DNA of 64,000 nt from Candidatus Gastranaerophilales bacterium. GTDB taxonomy: Bacteria; Cyanobacteriota; Vampirovibrionia; Gastranaerophilales; Gastranaerophilaceae. Location: contig CALUXU010000010.1 of assembly GCA_944324825.1 (NCBI GenBank), forward strand, positions 1-64,000, written 5' to 3'. How positions within the stretch are numbered: the stretch's first letter is position 1; each line of letters begins with the position of its first letter. The translations under genes and the position numbers were made by a program. The notes beneath the pieces are model-generated. The model was not told the DNA's origin and searched no databases. It was given only the letters and a program-made list of their open reading frames with translations. This document shows, piece after piece, positions 25,634-35,452 of this stretch.

Positions 25634-26560
25634 TTATATTCCAAAATGATTAAAGCATTTATCAATACTGTTAATACATTCTGATTTATCTTCATAATTG
25701 AGCTTTATAACACAATCTTCTTCTTTTGGAATAACTTCACCTATAATTGTATAATCTTTCAGTTTTGGCAGGAGTTCAACCGGAACAGTTGCGATTAGTT
25801 GATAATCTTCTCCGCCATAGAAAATCAAATCTTTATAATTTTCAAAATATTTTTCAAGCTTCGGATCGTATAATATACGTTCAAAGTCAACAGACATTGT
25901 GCAATTACTTGCAATACCTATTTTATACAAAGCATCAAAAAGCCCGTCAGAAGAATCCATCATCGCATAATCTTCTTCTATTTGCTCAGCAATCTGTCTT
26001 GAAAACTCAAGCTGTGCCACAGGCATAAGATGAGCTTTAATTAAATCTTTATCAGGCTCCAAATTTTCCATCAGGATTTTTAAACCGGCAGCACTGGAAC
26101 CATGTACACCGCTTGTAATAATTTTATGTCCGACTTTTGCATTGCTTCTTGATGAAATACGACGGTTTTCTGTTTTTCCGATTGCGCAAATAGAAATATA
26201 CTGTTTGTCACCGCCTGTGATATCACCGCCGACAATCTCTACACCATAATCTTTTGTTGCCAATTTACAGCCTTCATAAAAATCTTCAATATCTTCTTCT
26301 ACGGTATAATCCGGCAGAGAAAGCGAAACCGTCATATAACAAGGTTTGGCACCGGAAGCGGCAATATCACTAAGATTAGCCATTACTGATTTATATCCGT
26401 TCTGATAAGGAGTCATTAATCTCTTATCAAAATGTACTCCTTCAACAAGACTGTCTTGAGTTATTACAATACCTAAATCTTTTAAATAGGCACAATCATC
26501 ACCAATATAATCAGAATTTAAAACAGTTTTAATACGGTTAATTAAATCAATTTCGTTCAT
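25634..26560 (-). CDS. thiL: Thiamine-monophosphate kinase
   Basis: 308 residues, near the usual ~320. It phosphorylates thiamine monophosphate to the pyrophosphate cofactor. The PurM-like motifs are visible: IGDDCAYL, TQDSLVEGVHFD, KSVMANLSDIAASGA, GGDITGGDK, MMDSSDGLFDAL and GGEDYQLIATV. There is no Shine-Dalgarno; TAAAAT lies 6 bases before the ATG with TCGACT 17 bp further up, a leaderless arrangement. No other thiamine gene is nearby and no TPP riboswitch is seen. Confidence 0.93.
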   Translation of the reverse strand: MNEIDLINRIKTVLNSDYIGDDCAYLKDLGIVITQDSLVEGVHFDKRLMTPYQNGYKSVMANLSDIAASGAKPCYMTVSLSLPDYTVEEDIEDFYEGCKLATKDYGVEIVGGDITGGDKQYISICAIGKTENRRISSRSNAKVGHKIITSGVHGSSAAGLKILMENLEPDKDLIKAHLMPVAQLEFSRQIAEQIEEDYAMMDSSDGLFDALYKIGIASNCTMSVDFERILYDPKLEKYFENYKDLIFYGGEDYQLIATVPVELLPKLKDYTIIGEVIPKEEDCVIKLNYEDKSECINSIDKCFNHFGI

Positions 26561-26566
26561 ACATGA

Positions 26567-26595
26567 ATTTTAACAGAAAAAACGGACTTAGTCGA
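26567..26595 (-). promoter_or_regulatory. Leaderless-type promoter of thiL
   Basis: On the minus strand TCGACT (26595-26590), 17 bp, TAAAAT (26572-26567), 6 bases, ATG at 26560. Confidence 0.5.
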
Positions 26596-26669
26596 TATGG
26601 AGAATAAAACAAATAAAAATCTATTCTTTCGGGTCATTAATATTTACTATTTCACTAAATAATGTAATT

Positions 26670-26825
26670 ATGGAATTCATCAACTTTTTCAAAACGCTTA
26701 ATAAGAAAATAGATTCGTATGACAAAATGGCACCAAAAACGAATCCGTTTAAGATGCCAAATTACATAACTCTTGTCTGGGTAGATGAAGAATGCCCTAT
26801 AAAAGAACGCTTCAATAAAGAATAA
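26670..26825 (+). CDS. Possible 51-residue protein
   Basis: ATG at 26670 to TAA at 26825: MEFINFFKTLNKKIDSYDKM, then a Pro/Lys-rich turn and ITLVWVDEECPIKERF. There is no Shine-Dalgarno, but AATAAT (26658-26663) is 6 bases upstream, as in other leaderless starts here; no good -35 is seen. It fits neatly between thiL and the convergent exported-protein gene, ending 3 bp before the latter's stop codon. Codon use looks like its neighbours. No family recognised. Confidence 0.4.
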   Translation: MEFINFFKTLNKKIDSYDKMAPKTNPFKMPNYITLVWVDEECPIKERFNKE

Positions 26826-26828
26826 CTT

Positions 26829-27503
26829 TTAGCTTACCGGCACATCAATAGGTTGAGTCAATTTAGTATGGAAAACTGTTCCTTTAGGGAAACAAACATC
26901 TTCACCTTTTCTGAATAAATCAATAATGCTGTCACCTATTAAGTAACAAACACCGCCGACACCACCGCCTATTGCACAAACGGGACATGTCAAAATTTGG
27001 ATTCCCGGAGCGGAATCACCTGCTTTGAGTCCATAATTTGTTGAAACTTTTGTTATATCAACACATTTATGCCAGTTATTCTGTAATGCTTCACCGTAGC
27101 CTTTTTGGTTATAGATTCCGCCGTCATAAGTTACTTTAGGAAGCCCGATAAAACCTAAGCTTAAAGGCACCTGACGTCCGGTCGGGGTTACAATGTGGTC
27201 AAAATCTATATATAAAACAGCCCCTCTTGAACATAATTTTGCAGTTTTAACACGAGAAATGCTGCCTCGAACGATAGAACCTGAAGGCAATACTACATTA
27301 TCATGATACTTCTGGTCATTTAGTAACACAAAATTACAAACATCACCTTCCTGATTTGCAAGAGTGTCGATTGTCTGCATCAATTGCAGGTTAAAAACAG
27401 TACCGGCAGGAATTCTTGCAGACTTTGCATCCCCCTTATACGGTGCCGCAAATGACATATTCATAAACGCAAATAAACTAAATATAATTAATAATGCTCT
27501 CAT
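26829..27503 (-). CDS. Exported protein of unknown function
   Basis: 224 residues. A signal peptide covers residues 1-19 (MRALLIIFSLFAFMNMSFA). The mature part opens with IPAGTVFNLQLMQTIDTLANQEGD, then VVLPSGSIVRGSISRV and GAVLYIDFDHIVTPTGRQVPL, a beta-rich pattern recalling the C-terminal domain of TrbI/VirB10-like proteins; this is a weak resemblance. Near the C-terminus a Gly-rich hydrophobic stretch (CPVCAIGGGVGGVCYLIGDSI) is followed by a second PKGTVFHTKLTQPID unit resembling the first. Periplasmic or surface location is likely. Confidence 0.7.
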   Translation of the reverse strand: MRALLIIFSLFAFMNMSFAAPYKGDAKSARIPAGTVFNLQLMQTIDTLANQEGDVCNFVLLNDQKYHDNVVLPSGSIVRGSISRVKTAKLCSRGAVLYIDFDHIVTPTGRQVPLSLGFIGLPKVTYDGGIYNQKGYGEALQNNWHKCVDITKVSTNYGLKAGDSAPGIQILTCPVCAIGGGVGGVCYLIGDSIIDLFRKGEDVCFPKGTVFHTKLTQPIDVPVS

Positions 27504-27543
27504 AACTGACCTCTTTCTTATTTTGATTAATTATATCATAATT

Positions 27544-28620
27544 TTAGCATTTTATAATATCATTACCTAAAGATTTTTTAGGAAGGGCTGCTTTCGCTTC
27601 TTCGGTACATATTCTAAGGTTTTCACAGAGTATCCCGCCTATATATTGGGATAGTTCTTTTCCTTTGACAGGAGTCGAACGGCATGTAATTAAAGCATTT
27701 TCTTCCCCATCGTAAAACTTTTTATAACTATTCCTTGCAAAAGATGAGGAAATATTTCCCGAAGATGCAGACATCCCGTCAATATTTTTTTTGAAAACAA
27801 CAGTTTTACCTATATAAATACTATCACCCGGTGATTTTAGTCCTTTATTATATGCAAAACCTATCGGAGTCACTGAAACTTCAGGGAGTTTGTCTGCCAA
27901 TTTAGCGACCATTTCTGCTACACCAAGCTGAAATTTCTCCTGTAAACTTGCATACTTAAATGCTGCATTTCTTCCCTCAGGGAATATAAAAATATTTGAA
28001 TCACCATTTATAAACCCTTTCATAAGTTTAATCAGCTGCTTTGCATTTGACTTTTTATCCGGAGAATAAATACTTGCATCAACAGGGATAGCACCTAATT
28101 TTTCAAATACTTTTCTTTTATCCTTATTCATTGATAATAAAATATCCCTGTTTAAAATTATTTTCGGACGCGGACAAGTTTCGGCCTGACCGGTGCGTAA
28201 ATACTCCTCATTCAATAGAGTATTAAAAAATGCCAGCATCTTCGGGTCTTTACCCTGATTATCATGGTTCATTATAAAAATATGCGGTTTGCCGGATGAT
28301 GCAATCTGTTGAATTCTGTTTGATTCAAGATTAATTTCTATCTCTTTTTTAGAAGAAAAAAGGCGGCTTACCCTGCTAATTGCCTTGATATATTCGGGAG
28401 TTTCAACTTTTGCAGCCATCAGTTCATTATAAATAGCACTATCATGCTTTCTCAAAAAGAAATCACATATCCGGTTAACAATTTTTCTTCCCGTAAATTC
28501 TACACTCCTCACAGATTTTTCAACAGAAGGCCCCGGCATTAGAGGCGAACCTCTAAATACGGGTTGATTCTGTTTATATATTTGTTGGTTGTATGTAGTG
28601 TAAGGGGTAATTGTATTCAT
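27544..28620 (-). CDS. PlsC-like acyltransferase with N-terminal FRG tag
   Basis: 358 residues. The N-terminus (MNTITPYTTYNQQIYK, then PVFRGSPLMPG) is disordered and carries the F-R-G tag. The enzyme part shows IFIMNHDNQGKDP (block I, a variant of HX4D with one extra residue) and IFIFPEGRNAAFK (block III, FPEG), with VSVTPIGFAYN as block IV. Enzymes of this family acylate lysophosphatidate or related acceptors. The unusual HX5D spacing and the tag suggest a specialised substrate. It overlaps the next gene upstream by one base. Confidence 0.72.
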   Translation of the reverse strand: MNTITPYTTYNQQIYKQNQPVFRGSPLMPGPSVEKSVRSVEFTGRKIVNRICDFFLRKHDSAIYNELMAAKVETPEYIKAISRVSRLFSSKKEIEINLESNRIQQIASSGKPHIFIMNHDNQGKDPKMLAFFNTLLNEEYLRTGQAETCPRPKIILNRDILLSMNKDKRKVFEKLGAIPVDASIYSPDKKSNAKQLIKLMKGFINGDSNIFIFPEGRNAAFKYASLQEKFQLGVAEMVAKLADKLPEVSVTPIGFAYNKGLKSPGDSIYIGKTVVFKKNIDGMSASSGNISSSFARNSYKKFYDGEENALITCRSTPVKGKELSQYIGGILCENLRICTEEAKAALPKKSLGNDIIKC

Positions 28621-29021
28621 TATTTACTCGGATCTTTTACATTAACTTTGACTCTTCCCAAGCTATGGAAAAAATCACCTATTGTACTGAAAAGTGAACC
28701 GATAAGACTCGGGTGTGCTTCTGATGATGCAATCGTTGCAGGAGTAGCATGTCCTGCCGCAGATTCCATAACGGAAGGTACTATCCCGAAGGAATCAATT
28801 CCTGATGATTTAGCAGAGAATGCAGAGCCGACAACATTTGCTGCGGAACCGGCTGCGTGTGAAGCTGTTGTTCCGATTGAACTTGAACCTAATCCGCCTG
28901 TAATACATGAACCGGTAGATAACCCCGGTGTTGCCTCCGCCATTGCATTTGAAAACTCTTTTACATCTCTCATTCTTACTCTGGCTCTAAAAGATATATT
29001 ATTATTCATTTGTATACTCAT
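28620..29021 (-). CDS. Small Ser/Ala/Gly-rich protein with N-terminal SFRA tag
   Basis: 133 residues from the second ATG; AAAGGA is 7 bases before it, whereas the first ATG two codons upstream is only 1 base away. It starts MSIQMNNNISFRARVRM, then becomes rich in Ser, Ala, Gly and Thr with short hydrophobic stretches (HAAGSAANVVGSAFSA). No family recognised. It is immediately upstream of and coupled to the acyltransferase gene. Confidence 0.65.
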   Translation of the reverse strand: MSIQMNNNISFRARVRMRDVKEFSNAMAEATPGLSTGSCITGGLGSSSIGTTASHAAGSAANVVGSAFSAKSSGIDSFGIVPSVMESAAGHATPATIASSEAHPSLIGSLFSTIGDFFHSLGRVKVNVKDPSK

Positions 29022-29076
29022 GCCCATATCCTTTCTTGTATGGATATATAATACCCGTAAAATAATAAATTTGCTA

Positions 29077-29640
29077 TTAAATAATAACTTTTATTGCAAG
29101 AGTGATTAGAATTAAGCCGCCTATGATTTCTAATATTTTAGGGTTAAGCCGGCTGAAAAATTTTCCGGTAAAAAATCCTATAATTGAGTTCACAAAAGTT
29201 ACCAGCCCGATTAAAATTATCGGGAATATAATGCAATCAAGATTTAAACAAAGAGTAATTCCGGCAGAAAACGCATCAATACTGGTTGCAACAGCCACCA
29301 TAAATAAAGTCGGGTAGGTTATTACGTCATTTGTATTTTTTTCTGTAATAACAGTATCGTTATCACTTTTATTTATTCCTTCTTTTATAAAATTAAATCC
29401 TAAATAAAGAAATATGGCAAAAACAATCCATTTAGAAAAAGGTTCAATATAGCATCTTACACAATTGGTACAAATTCCGCCCAAATACGGCATAAGGGAC
29501 TGAAAAACTCCGGTAAACAATGCAAGAAGCAGGGAAGATTTTACAACAGAGTTTTTTATTTTTGTTCCGTAAGAGAAGGATACAACACAGGCATCAATAG
29601 ATAGAGCAAAAGCTAACAAGAATATATCAACAAGATTCAT
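29077..29640 (-). CDS. mntP: Manganese efflux pump MntP
   Basis: 187 residues, six predicted membrane helices in two homologous halves. The repeat signatures ALSIDACVVSFSYG (residues 10-23) and ATSIDAFSAGITL (about 117-129) contain the conserved acidic residues of MntP. It exports Mn2+ from the cytoplasm. No yybP-ykoY riboswitch is seen; the start overlaps the end of the DUF4127 gene by 14 bp, so it is translated from that transcript. Confidence 0.93.
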   Translation of the reverse strand: MNLVDIFLLAFALSIDACVVSFSYGTKIKNSVVKSSLLLALFTGVFQSLMPYLGGICTNCVRCYIEPFSKWIVFAIFLYLGFNFIKEGINKSDNDTVITEKNTNDVITYPTLFMVAVATSIDAFSAGITLCLNLDCIIFPIILIGLVTFVNSIIGFFTGKFFSRLNPKILEIIGGLILITLAIKVII

Positions 29641-30970
29641 CGACTACCTCGACTTCAAATAATCTGTTCCAGGGATAAATATAATTATTTTTTATATGTA
29701 TGTTTAGTATTTCAGATATTTTTTCTTCATATGGTTTCATTTTATCTTTTATATCCTGCGGTTTATCAAGAGTTTGGCGAATATTTGCCTGATAAGCCCA
29801 ATCATCAAGAAATCTTATCATCTGAACTTTTTTGAATGCGTTATCATCGTATTCTTTTGCGTTAAATTTAATTTTTGCAGCACAAATAAGTGTACCTAAA
29901 CTGTTAGCAGAAGTATTCCAGGCGCTGTATCCGTAAAAATTACTAAGGTTTATCTGCGGAAGAATTTTTGCAACAAAATTATTGTCAGCACCGTTTGCAT
30001 TTCGTACATCTGCTATCATATAAGGAGTATCAGGAAGTTTTATCTCACCTGAAAATTGTTCTGTCGGACGCTTCATAACAATTTCACCCTGATGCTCTTT
30101 GAAATTATTAACAATTAATGTAATATCCGCATCGTTTTGCACTCGGATTCCGGCAAGGTTTAATTGGTTAAGAACAGATTGTTCTATTGACACGTCCTCA
30201 TAATTAGAAATAAGATTTTTAGAATCGTTTTCTATAAATACAGGCTTAACTGATATATCTTTTTCAACTGCGCGTGATAAAAGACTGATAGGAATTTCGT
30301 CTGCGCCGGTAATAACTTTTCCGCCTGCATTCTGTAATTCTTTTGCTTCTTTTACATTAAACCCGTATTCCGCACAATCATCTTTGGAAAATATAAGTTC
30401 ATCAAAAAAACCGAGTTTTTGCCATTCAAGATACATTTTGTTAATATTGAAATTCCGCTGACGGGTTTTAAGGTAATCATTAAGAATATCTTTAGGTATA
30501 AGATTCTGTATAGGACTGCCAAATTCTCCCAGAGAACATTTGTGAGTATTATATGAGTATTCAAAAATCTTTGTACCGTAATCTTTCCAGTATTCTTTTT
30601 CTTCTTCGTTATAATTATTGTTAGAAATACGCATTATACTTGAAAATGCAAGAACTTTTGCTTTCTTTTTAGTCCAAGCGGAGCGGAATTTTTGCACTCT
30701 CTCTTTTATCATATTTTCTGAATCGTTGCTTCTTCTGGACGGAATTAAGCCTCCATAAGCTATTGTATCCAGTGAAATAATCACTTTATCAACATCAGGC
30801 AAAGAATTAAACCATTCATATATTTTGTCAGTATCCGCATATTTCGTCAAAGAGCCTAAGTATTCTCTCGGCGGAATAAAAAACTCAATGCTTTTGTCTA
30901 TTGCAGCAATATCGACCGCCAAATTATAGCATACAGGTCTGTTATCTATCGGAATAAAAGCAATTTTCAT
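29627..30970 (-). CDS. DUF4127 family protein
   Basis: 447 residues from the ATG at 30970 (MKIAFIPIDNRPVCYNLA), which matches how DUF4127 proteins begin. A longer frame to 31060 would add a non-homologous AT-encoded leader. Further family words are PPREYLGSLTKYADTDKI, VIISLDTIAYGGLIPSRRS and FSSIMRISNNNYNEEEKEYW. The function is not established; the family has been linked loosely to glycan or sugar metabolism. TTTACA, 17 bp, TATAAT sits 7 bases before the ATG, with no Shine-Dalgarno. Confidence 0.88.
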   Translation of the reverse strand: MKIAFIPIDNRPVCYNLAVDIAAIDKSIEFFIPPREYLGSLTKYADTDKIYEWFNSLPDVDKVIISLDTIAYGGLIPSRRSNDSENMIKERVQKFRSAWTKKKAKVLAFSSIMRISNNNYNEEEKEYWKDYGTKIFEYSYNTHKCSLGEFGSPIQNLIPKDILNDYLKTRQRNFNINKMYLEWQKLGFFDELIFSKDDCAEYGFNVKEAKELQNAGGKVITGADEIPISLLSRAVEKDISVKPVFIENDSKNLISNYEDVSIEQSVLNQLNLAGIRVQNDADITLIVNNFKEHQGEIVMKRPTEQFSGEIKLPDTPYMIADVRNANGADNNFVAKILPQINLSNFYGYSAWNTSANSLGTLICAAKIKFNAKEYDDNAFKKVQMIRFLDDWAYQANIRQTLDKPQDIKDKMKPYEEKISEILNIHIKNNYIYPWNRLFEVEVVDESC

Positions 30971-30977
30971 AAATAAT

Positions 30978-31006
30978 ATTATATGAAAAATATCGTTTTT
31001 TGTAAA
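30978..31006 (-). promoter_or_regulatory. Leaderless-type promoter of DUF4127-mntP
   Basis: On the minus strand TTTACA (31006-31001), exactly 17 bp, TATAAT (30983-30978), 7 bases, ATG at 30970. It is among the best promoter matches in the window. Confidence 0.7.
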
Positions 31007-31017
31007 AAATAATAAGT

Positions 31018-32118
31018 TTAAATAATTAAAGTAAAATAAATAATAGTTAATAGCAAACATAATATTGATACAATAAATGCAATAAGGAATATATTAAATA
31101 ATTTTTTATATTTAAAGCATCTTTGAAAAATTGTATTATGAAAATATTTAGTAAGTTTTAGTAAATCTTTATATTCCAAATTATAATGTTCTTTTAATAC
31201 ATCAAAATTTTCTTCATTTTTTAAGAATTGTATAATTTTATGGTATCCCCAAGATTGTTTTGCATCTTTTTTTGCATAAATAGCCATCCGACCTAAAAAA
31301 TAAGGAATTGTATCAGGAAATGGTTTTAATCCAGTTCGTTTAATTTCTTTATCAAACATTGCTTCTAATAATTTAATATCATTAATTCGAAGAAAAGATT
31401 CCATCACTTCTTCGAATTCCAATGATTCCCTTAATTCTGTTGTAAAACCTTTAGATGAAATATTGGTTTTATCTCTAAATACACGATATAGAATTAATTT
31501 ATCATCTAAAACGATGTTTTTAACACCATTAACTATTAAATCAATATGTATTTTAAAATCCTGGTTATTTACAATCGAAAATGGTAATGGAAGAAGTTCT
31601 TTAAAATATTTTGCTTTAACAGCCATGCCTGTTGAGAAAACAAAATTACCATACAGAAATGCAAATCTTAATTGTTCTGCTTCTGTTTGGTTATAAGTAT
31701 AATATCTTCTTTTTGGAATATTTTTATACGGAATATTCTTTTCATCAATAGGAATGAGATTACAATAGACAGCACCGATATCAGAATGATCTTCAAAGGT
31801 TTGAAGAATCTTTTTCATATAATCAGGTGTCATCATATCATCACCGCCCAATAGGACAATATATTCACCTTTTGCAGCACAAATAGCTCTATCTAAACCG
31901 GCATTTATACCTTGATTATATTTCGCTTCTATAAGCCTGATACGGTCATCTTTAATTTCTTTAATTTTCTCAACTGTTCTATCAGGAGAACAATCATCAT
32001 TTACTATTATCTCAATATTGGGATAATTTTGATTTAAAACACTATTTATGGCATCTTGTATATAGTTTTCTTGGTTATATGCCAAAATAATTACAGATAT
32101 CAGTTTATCTGTATTCAT
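31018..32118 (-). CDS. Family 2 glycosyltransferase with C-terminal membrane helix
   Basis: 366 residues. The GT-A fold is clear: [36 protein letters not shown] and [18 protein letters not shown] (the metal-binding DD). Residues ~340-364 form one membrane helix ([20 protein letters not shown]), placing the enzyme at the inner membrane. It transfers a sugar from a nucleotide donor to a growing glycan. The start overlaps the end of the DegT gene by 14 bp. Donor and linkage cannot be deduced. Confidence 0.9.
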   Translation of the reverse strand: MNTDKLISVIILAYNQENYIQDAINSVLNQNYPNIEIIVNDDCSPDRTVEKIKEIKDDRIRLIEAKYNQGINAGLDRAICAAKGEYIVLLGGDDMMTPDYMKKILQTFEDHSDIGAVYCNLIPIDEKNIPYKNIPKRRYYTYNQTEAEQLRFAFLYGNFVFSTGMAVKAKYFKELLPLPFSIVNNQDFKIHIDLIVNGVKNIVLDDKLILYRVFRDKTNISSKGFTTELRESLEFEEVMESFLRINDIKLLEAMFDKEIKRTGLKPFPDTIPYFLGRMAIYAKKDAKQSWGYHKIIQFLKNEENFDVLKEHYNLEYKDLLKLTKYFHNTIFQRCFKYKKLFNIFLIAFIVSILCLLLTIIYFTLII

Positions 32119-33193
32119 TTATAACCTCCGTAACTCTTTCAACCTCATCATCAGTCATAACAGGTGATATAGGCAGTGAAATAACTGTTCTGTGAATTTC
32201 TTCTGATATCGGATAAGAGAGATTATTCCATTCTTGATAAGCACCTTGTTTATGAGGTGGTGTCGGGTAATGAATTATTGTCTGAATATTATTCTCTTCC
32301 AAATATTTTTGAAATCTATCTCTTTCAGGAGTTCTGACTGCAAATACATGCCATACATGTGCCGATTCGTCATAAGTTTCAGGCAGTATAATAATGCGAT
32401 TTTTGATATTTTCCCTATAATATTTAGATATTTCACGTCTTCTGGCATTATCTTTATCAAGATATTTTAATTTTACATTTAATACCGCTGCCTGAATTTC
32501 ATCAAGACGGGAATTAACGCCTTTATATATATGATGGTATTTTCTGTCACTACCGTAGTTTGCAATTGCTTTAATTTTTTCAAATAACTCATCATCATTT
32601 GTTGTAACACATCCGCCATCACCCATACATCCAAGATTCTTACCAGGATAGAATGAAAATCCGGATGCATCTCCTAAAGCACCTGTTTTTATACCATCAT
32701 AAACGCTTCCATGAGCTTGAGCGGAATCTTCTATAATTTTAAGATTGTATTTTTTAGCAAGCTCCCAAATCTTTTTCATCTGAACAGCTTGACCATAAAG
32801 ATGCACAACCATAATAGCCTTTGTTCGTTCTGTAATTTTTTCTTCTATTAAATCAGGATTAATATTATATGTTTTTATATCCGGTTCAACAAGAATAGGA
32901 GTACATCCATTTTGAGATATAGCTAAAATAGAAGCTATATAAGTATTTGCAGGAACAATAATCTCGTCCCCATTGGAAAAGCCATAAGCTTTTATTATAA
33001 GATTTAAAGCATCAAGCCCGTTTGCAACTCCAAGACAATGCTTTACTCCGCAGAATTCTGCAAAATTCTCGGCAAATTTCTGATTTTTTTTACCTTGAAG
33101 ATACCAACCTGAATCAAGGATTTCCTTAAGTTCTGAATCTATTTCTTCTCTGAATCTGTTATTTATTTTTTCTAAATCTAAAAATTTAATCAT
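32105..33193 (-). CDS. fdtB: DegT/DnrJ-type sugar aminotransferase (FdtB-like)
   Basis: 362 residues. A PLP-dependent transaminase with the Schiff-base Lys185 ([17 protein letters not shown]), [15 protein letters not shown] and [13 protein letters not shown]. With the FdtA-type ketoisomerase and acetyltransferase genes in the same cluster it probably aminates a dTDP-3-keto-6-deoxyhexose at C3, giving dTDP-Fuc3N or Qui3N. The choice between the two sugars depends on the isomerase. It is next to a family 10 glycosyltransferase. Confidence 0.85.
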   Translation of the reverse strand: MIKFLDLEKINNRFREEIDSELKEILDSGWYLQGKKNQKFAENFAEFCGVKHCLGVANGLDALNLIIKAYGFSNGDEIIVPANTYIASILAISQNGCTPILVEPDIKTYNINPDLIEEKITERTKAIMVVHLYGQAVQMKKIWELAKKYNLKIIEDSAQAHGSVYDGIKTGALGDASGFSFYPGKNLGCMGDGGCVTTNDDELFEKIKAIANYGSDRKYHHIYKGVNSRLDEIQAAVLNVKLKYLDKDNARRREISKYYRENIKNRIIILPETYDESAHVWHVFAVRTPERDRFQKYLEENNIQTIIHYPTPPHKQGAYQEWNNLSYPISEEIHRTVISLPISPVMTDDEVERVTEVINEYR

Positions 33194-34190
33194 TATTTTC
33201 TTCTTTCAAATATTTTTCATACATAAAATCAAACGGATTCCTGTATTTTATTGCACGTTCGTAATTATCTAAAATAGCAGGAAGTCTGCGTTCATACTCT
33301 TCTTTTGTACACTGCTTTAAGACTTCTTTTATATCATCTTTTGTTGTTATTTTAATTATACCATCAGGATTAAAGAATTCATCTATTTTGCTTGCACCCA
33401 AATAAATCGGAACAGTTTGTGCAGCAAGTGCACTTGTTAATCTTTCGGTAAAGAAATACGGTTGAACTTCATTTTCTATACAAATAGAATACCTGTAGTC
33501 TGTTAGGGTATCAGCAATTTTTACAAAAGGTCCTCCGTCAAAAGTTCCAAAGGTGTCAGCCAAACCTTCTCTTTTACATTTGTGTGCCAAATCATATCTA
33601 AATTTATGCATTTCGCACATAAGCTTATCAGAAGATAAAATTGAAACATTTTTTGTCTTTCTTTTGTATGCATCATCTGATAATGAATCAGCATTCCAAA
33701 TCGTTGCACAGAATGGAACAAACCGTGCATTATCAATCTTATCAAGAATTTGAGCAGAATGAGTAAATATTAAGTCAAAATCTTTTTCAAGCCCTTTATG
33801 CGTATCAAAAATTCGATAAGCGCTGCGCATAATAGCTTCTGACTCCATTAAAAGACCATATCTTTTTTTAGGGTTTCCCATTGTTTCCAACATACATTTA
33901 TGCGAATAAAAATGAGTATCAAGCCCGAAATTATATCTATCCCATACAAAATAGCGTGATTGCCTGTATGGAGAATGAGCATACATTATATCACGCAAGA
34001 AAAATTCTTTTAATTTTTCACCATATTCGTTATATAACTTAGAAGAACCTGGATTGAACATGAAATCTAAATTGTAATTTGGGTAATAAACTTTACCGTA
34101 GATTAAATGTTTTGCCGTTTTGCTTCTGCCGTAACTGCGTTTTTTGAATCTCAACCTATCTATAATCTCTTGTCCTAGCTCAAATCCCAT
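33186..34190 (-). CDS. Family 10 glycosyltransferase (alpha-1,3-fucosyltransferase-like)
   Basis: 334 residues. The C-lobe signature of GT10 is well kept: [20 protein letters not shown], then [26 protein letters not shown]. The N-lobe carries a [15 protein letters not shown] segment. GT10 enzymes usually transfer fucose from GDP-fucose; in this cluster the donor may be another 6-deoxyhexose such as the dTDP-3-amino sugar, which is inference. AAAGGA precedes the ATG. It overlaps the DegT gene by 8 bp. Confidence 0.85.
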   Translation of the reverse strand: MGFELGQEIIDRLRFKKRSYGRSKTAKHLIYGKVYYPNYNLDFMFNPGSSKLYNEYGEKLKEFFLRDIMYAHSPYRQSRYFVWDRYNFGLDTHFYSHKCMLETMGNPKKRYGLLMESEAIMRSAYRIFDTHKGLEKDFDLIFTHSAQILDKIDNARFVPFCATIWNADSLSDDAYKRKTKNVSILSSDKLMCEMHKFRYDLAHKCKREGLADTFGTFDGGPFVKIADTLTDYRYSICIENEVQPYFFTERLTSALAAQTVPIYLGASKIDEFFNPDGIIKITTKDDIKEVLKQCTKEEYERRLPAILDNYERAIKYRNPFDFMYEKYLKEENND

Positions 34191-34201
34191 AACAATCCTT
34201 T

Positions 34202-35452
34202 CTATTTGGTATATTTGTAAACAGGAATTCCTAAAAATTTTATAATTCTATCACGATTGATTCTTACTTTTTGTATCGGATTTAAAGCTTTTAAAAGTTT
34301 AATCGGCCATATTCCGTTTAACTTTCTATCCATTTCACGTTTAGTTTTTTGATCAAATCCGTTAGTTTTGAGTTCTTCCATTGACATATTTTTTACTTTT
34401 TTACAGATTTCAAGATATGTATAACCATATTTCTTATCCGGTTCCAAATGAGTTCCTTCGGCCCATTCATTCCACGCATTAATAAATAAAAATTGTTCTT
34501 TTTCGTCAAAATGATTAATTGTCTTTCGTGTCATTTCAACAAGAAATTTTTCAAACAAATCAGGTGTTGCACCATAAAACATCCAAGGCAGTTTTTTCTT
34601 TCTTCTTGCCGTATTATCCCACATTGGATATACACAATTAAAACGTTTATATTTTTCTTCTTTTTCTAAAATGTACAAAAATATATTTTTAAAATAATCA
34701 TATATGGTCATTGTTACATCCGATGGCAGTTTAGGTAATTTGTTTATATCTAAACGGCTGCTTTTTCCGGTTCTACAATTAGGTGATGTTTCCATTGCTG
34801 CATCATACCCAAATAATTGAGGAGGAAGAAGATTATTTTGTTGTACAGTAACCAAATAAAGTTCTATATTATATTTTTCTTTTGCGTATTTTCTCCACTC
34901 TTTAACAGTTTTTTTAGGGTTTGGAAGGTGATCAGATTGATAAATTAAAAGCATCGGTTTATTATCAATTCTAATATATCTTTCATCATTAAAATAAGGT
35001 ACTAAATCATCAATAAAACGCTCATTGGTGGATTCATCATAAGTTTGTTCTAACAATACTTCTTTATTTCCTGCATCCCAGCTTCTTGTCCAATTATGAT
35101 TTGCCCAAAATAAACAAAACGGGATATCTACAGCTTTATTATGCAGCATATTTTCTAATGGTTTTTCCATTAATTTTTTACCATTAAACCAGTAATAATA
35201 GTATGAAAATCCATAAATACCGTATTCTTTTGCCATTTTGGCCTGTTTTATCATAACATTAACATCAGATAGGTCATAATAACCAATATCATCATGAGGT
35301 TCGTGGGGTTGGTAATGGTCCTCAAAAAAAGGAACTGCCGGTTTAGTATTTGTCCATTCAGTAAAGCCTTTTCCCCACCATTCATCATTTTCTTTGAAGG
35401 TATGGAATTGAGGTAAGTATAACGGTATATATTTTATTTTATTTTGTTTCAT
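34202..35452 (-). CDS. WbsX-like glycan enzyme (GH99-like)
   Basis: 416 residues from the ATG at 35452, which has AAGGGAA upstream; a longer frame to 35497 starts inside the neighbouring gene. The family words KYIPLYLPQFHTFKENDEWWGKGFTEW are split across residues ~6-32, followed by YGFSYYYYWFNGKKLMEKPL, FCLFWANHNWTRSWD and INAWNEWAEGTHLEPD. WbsX proteins occur in O-antigen and capsule loci, usually called glycosyltransferases, with a fold like glycoside hydrolase family 99. The exact reaction is uncertain. Its start overlaps the upstream methyltransferase by 14 bp. Confidence 0.85.
   Translation of the reverse strand: MKQNKIKYIPLYLPQFHTFKENDEWWGKGFTEWTNTKPAVPFFEDHYQPHEPHDDIGYYDLSDVNVMIKQAKMAKEYGIYGFSYYYYWFNGKKLMEKPLENMLHNKAVDIPFCLFWANHNWTRSWDAGNKEVLLEQTYDESTNERFIDDLVPYFNDERYIRIDNKPMLLIYQSDHLPNPKKTVKEWRKYAKEKYNIELYLVTVQQNNLLPPQLFGYDAAMETSPNCRTGKSSRLDINKLPKLPSDVTMTIYDYFKNIFLYILEKEEKYKRFNCVYPMWDNTARRKKKLPWMFYGATPDLFEKFLVEMTRKTINHFDEKEQFLFINAWNEWAEGTHLEPDKKYGYTYLEICKKVKNMSMEELKTNGFDQKTKREMDRKLNGIWPIKLLKALNPIQKVRINRDRIIKFLGIPVYKYTK

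Noticed and set aside
29077-29640. Mn-sensing riboswitch before mntP
   Set aside because: The start codon lies inside the preceding gene, leaving no room for a leader.
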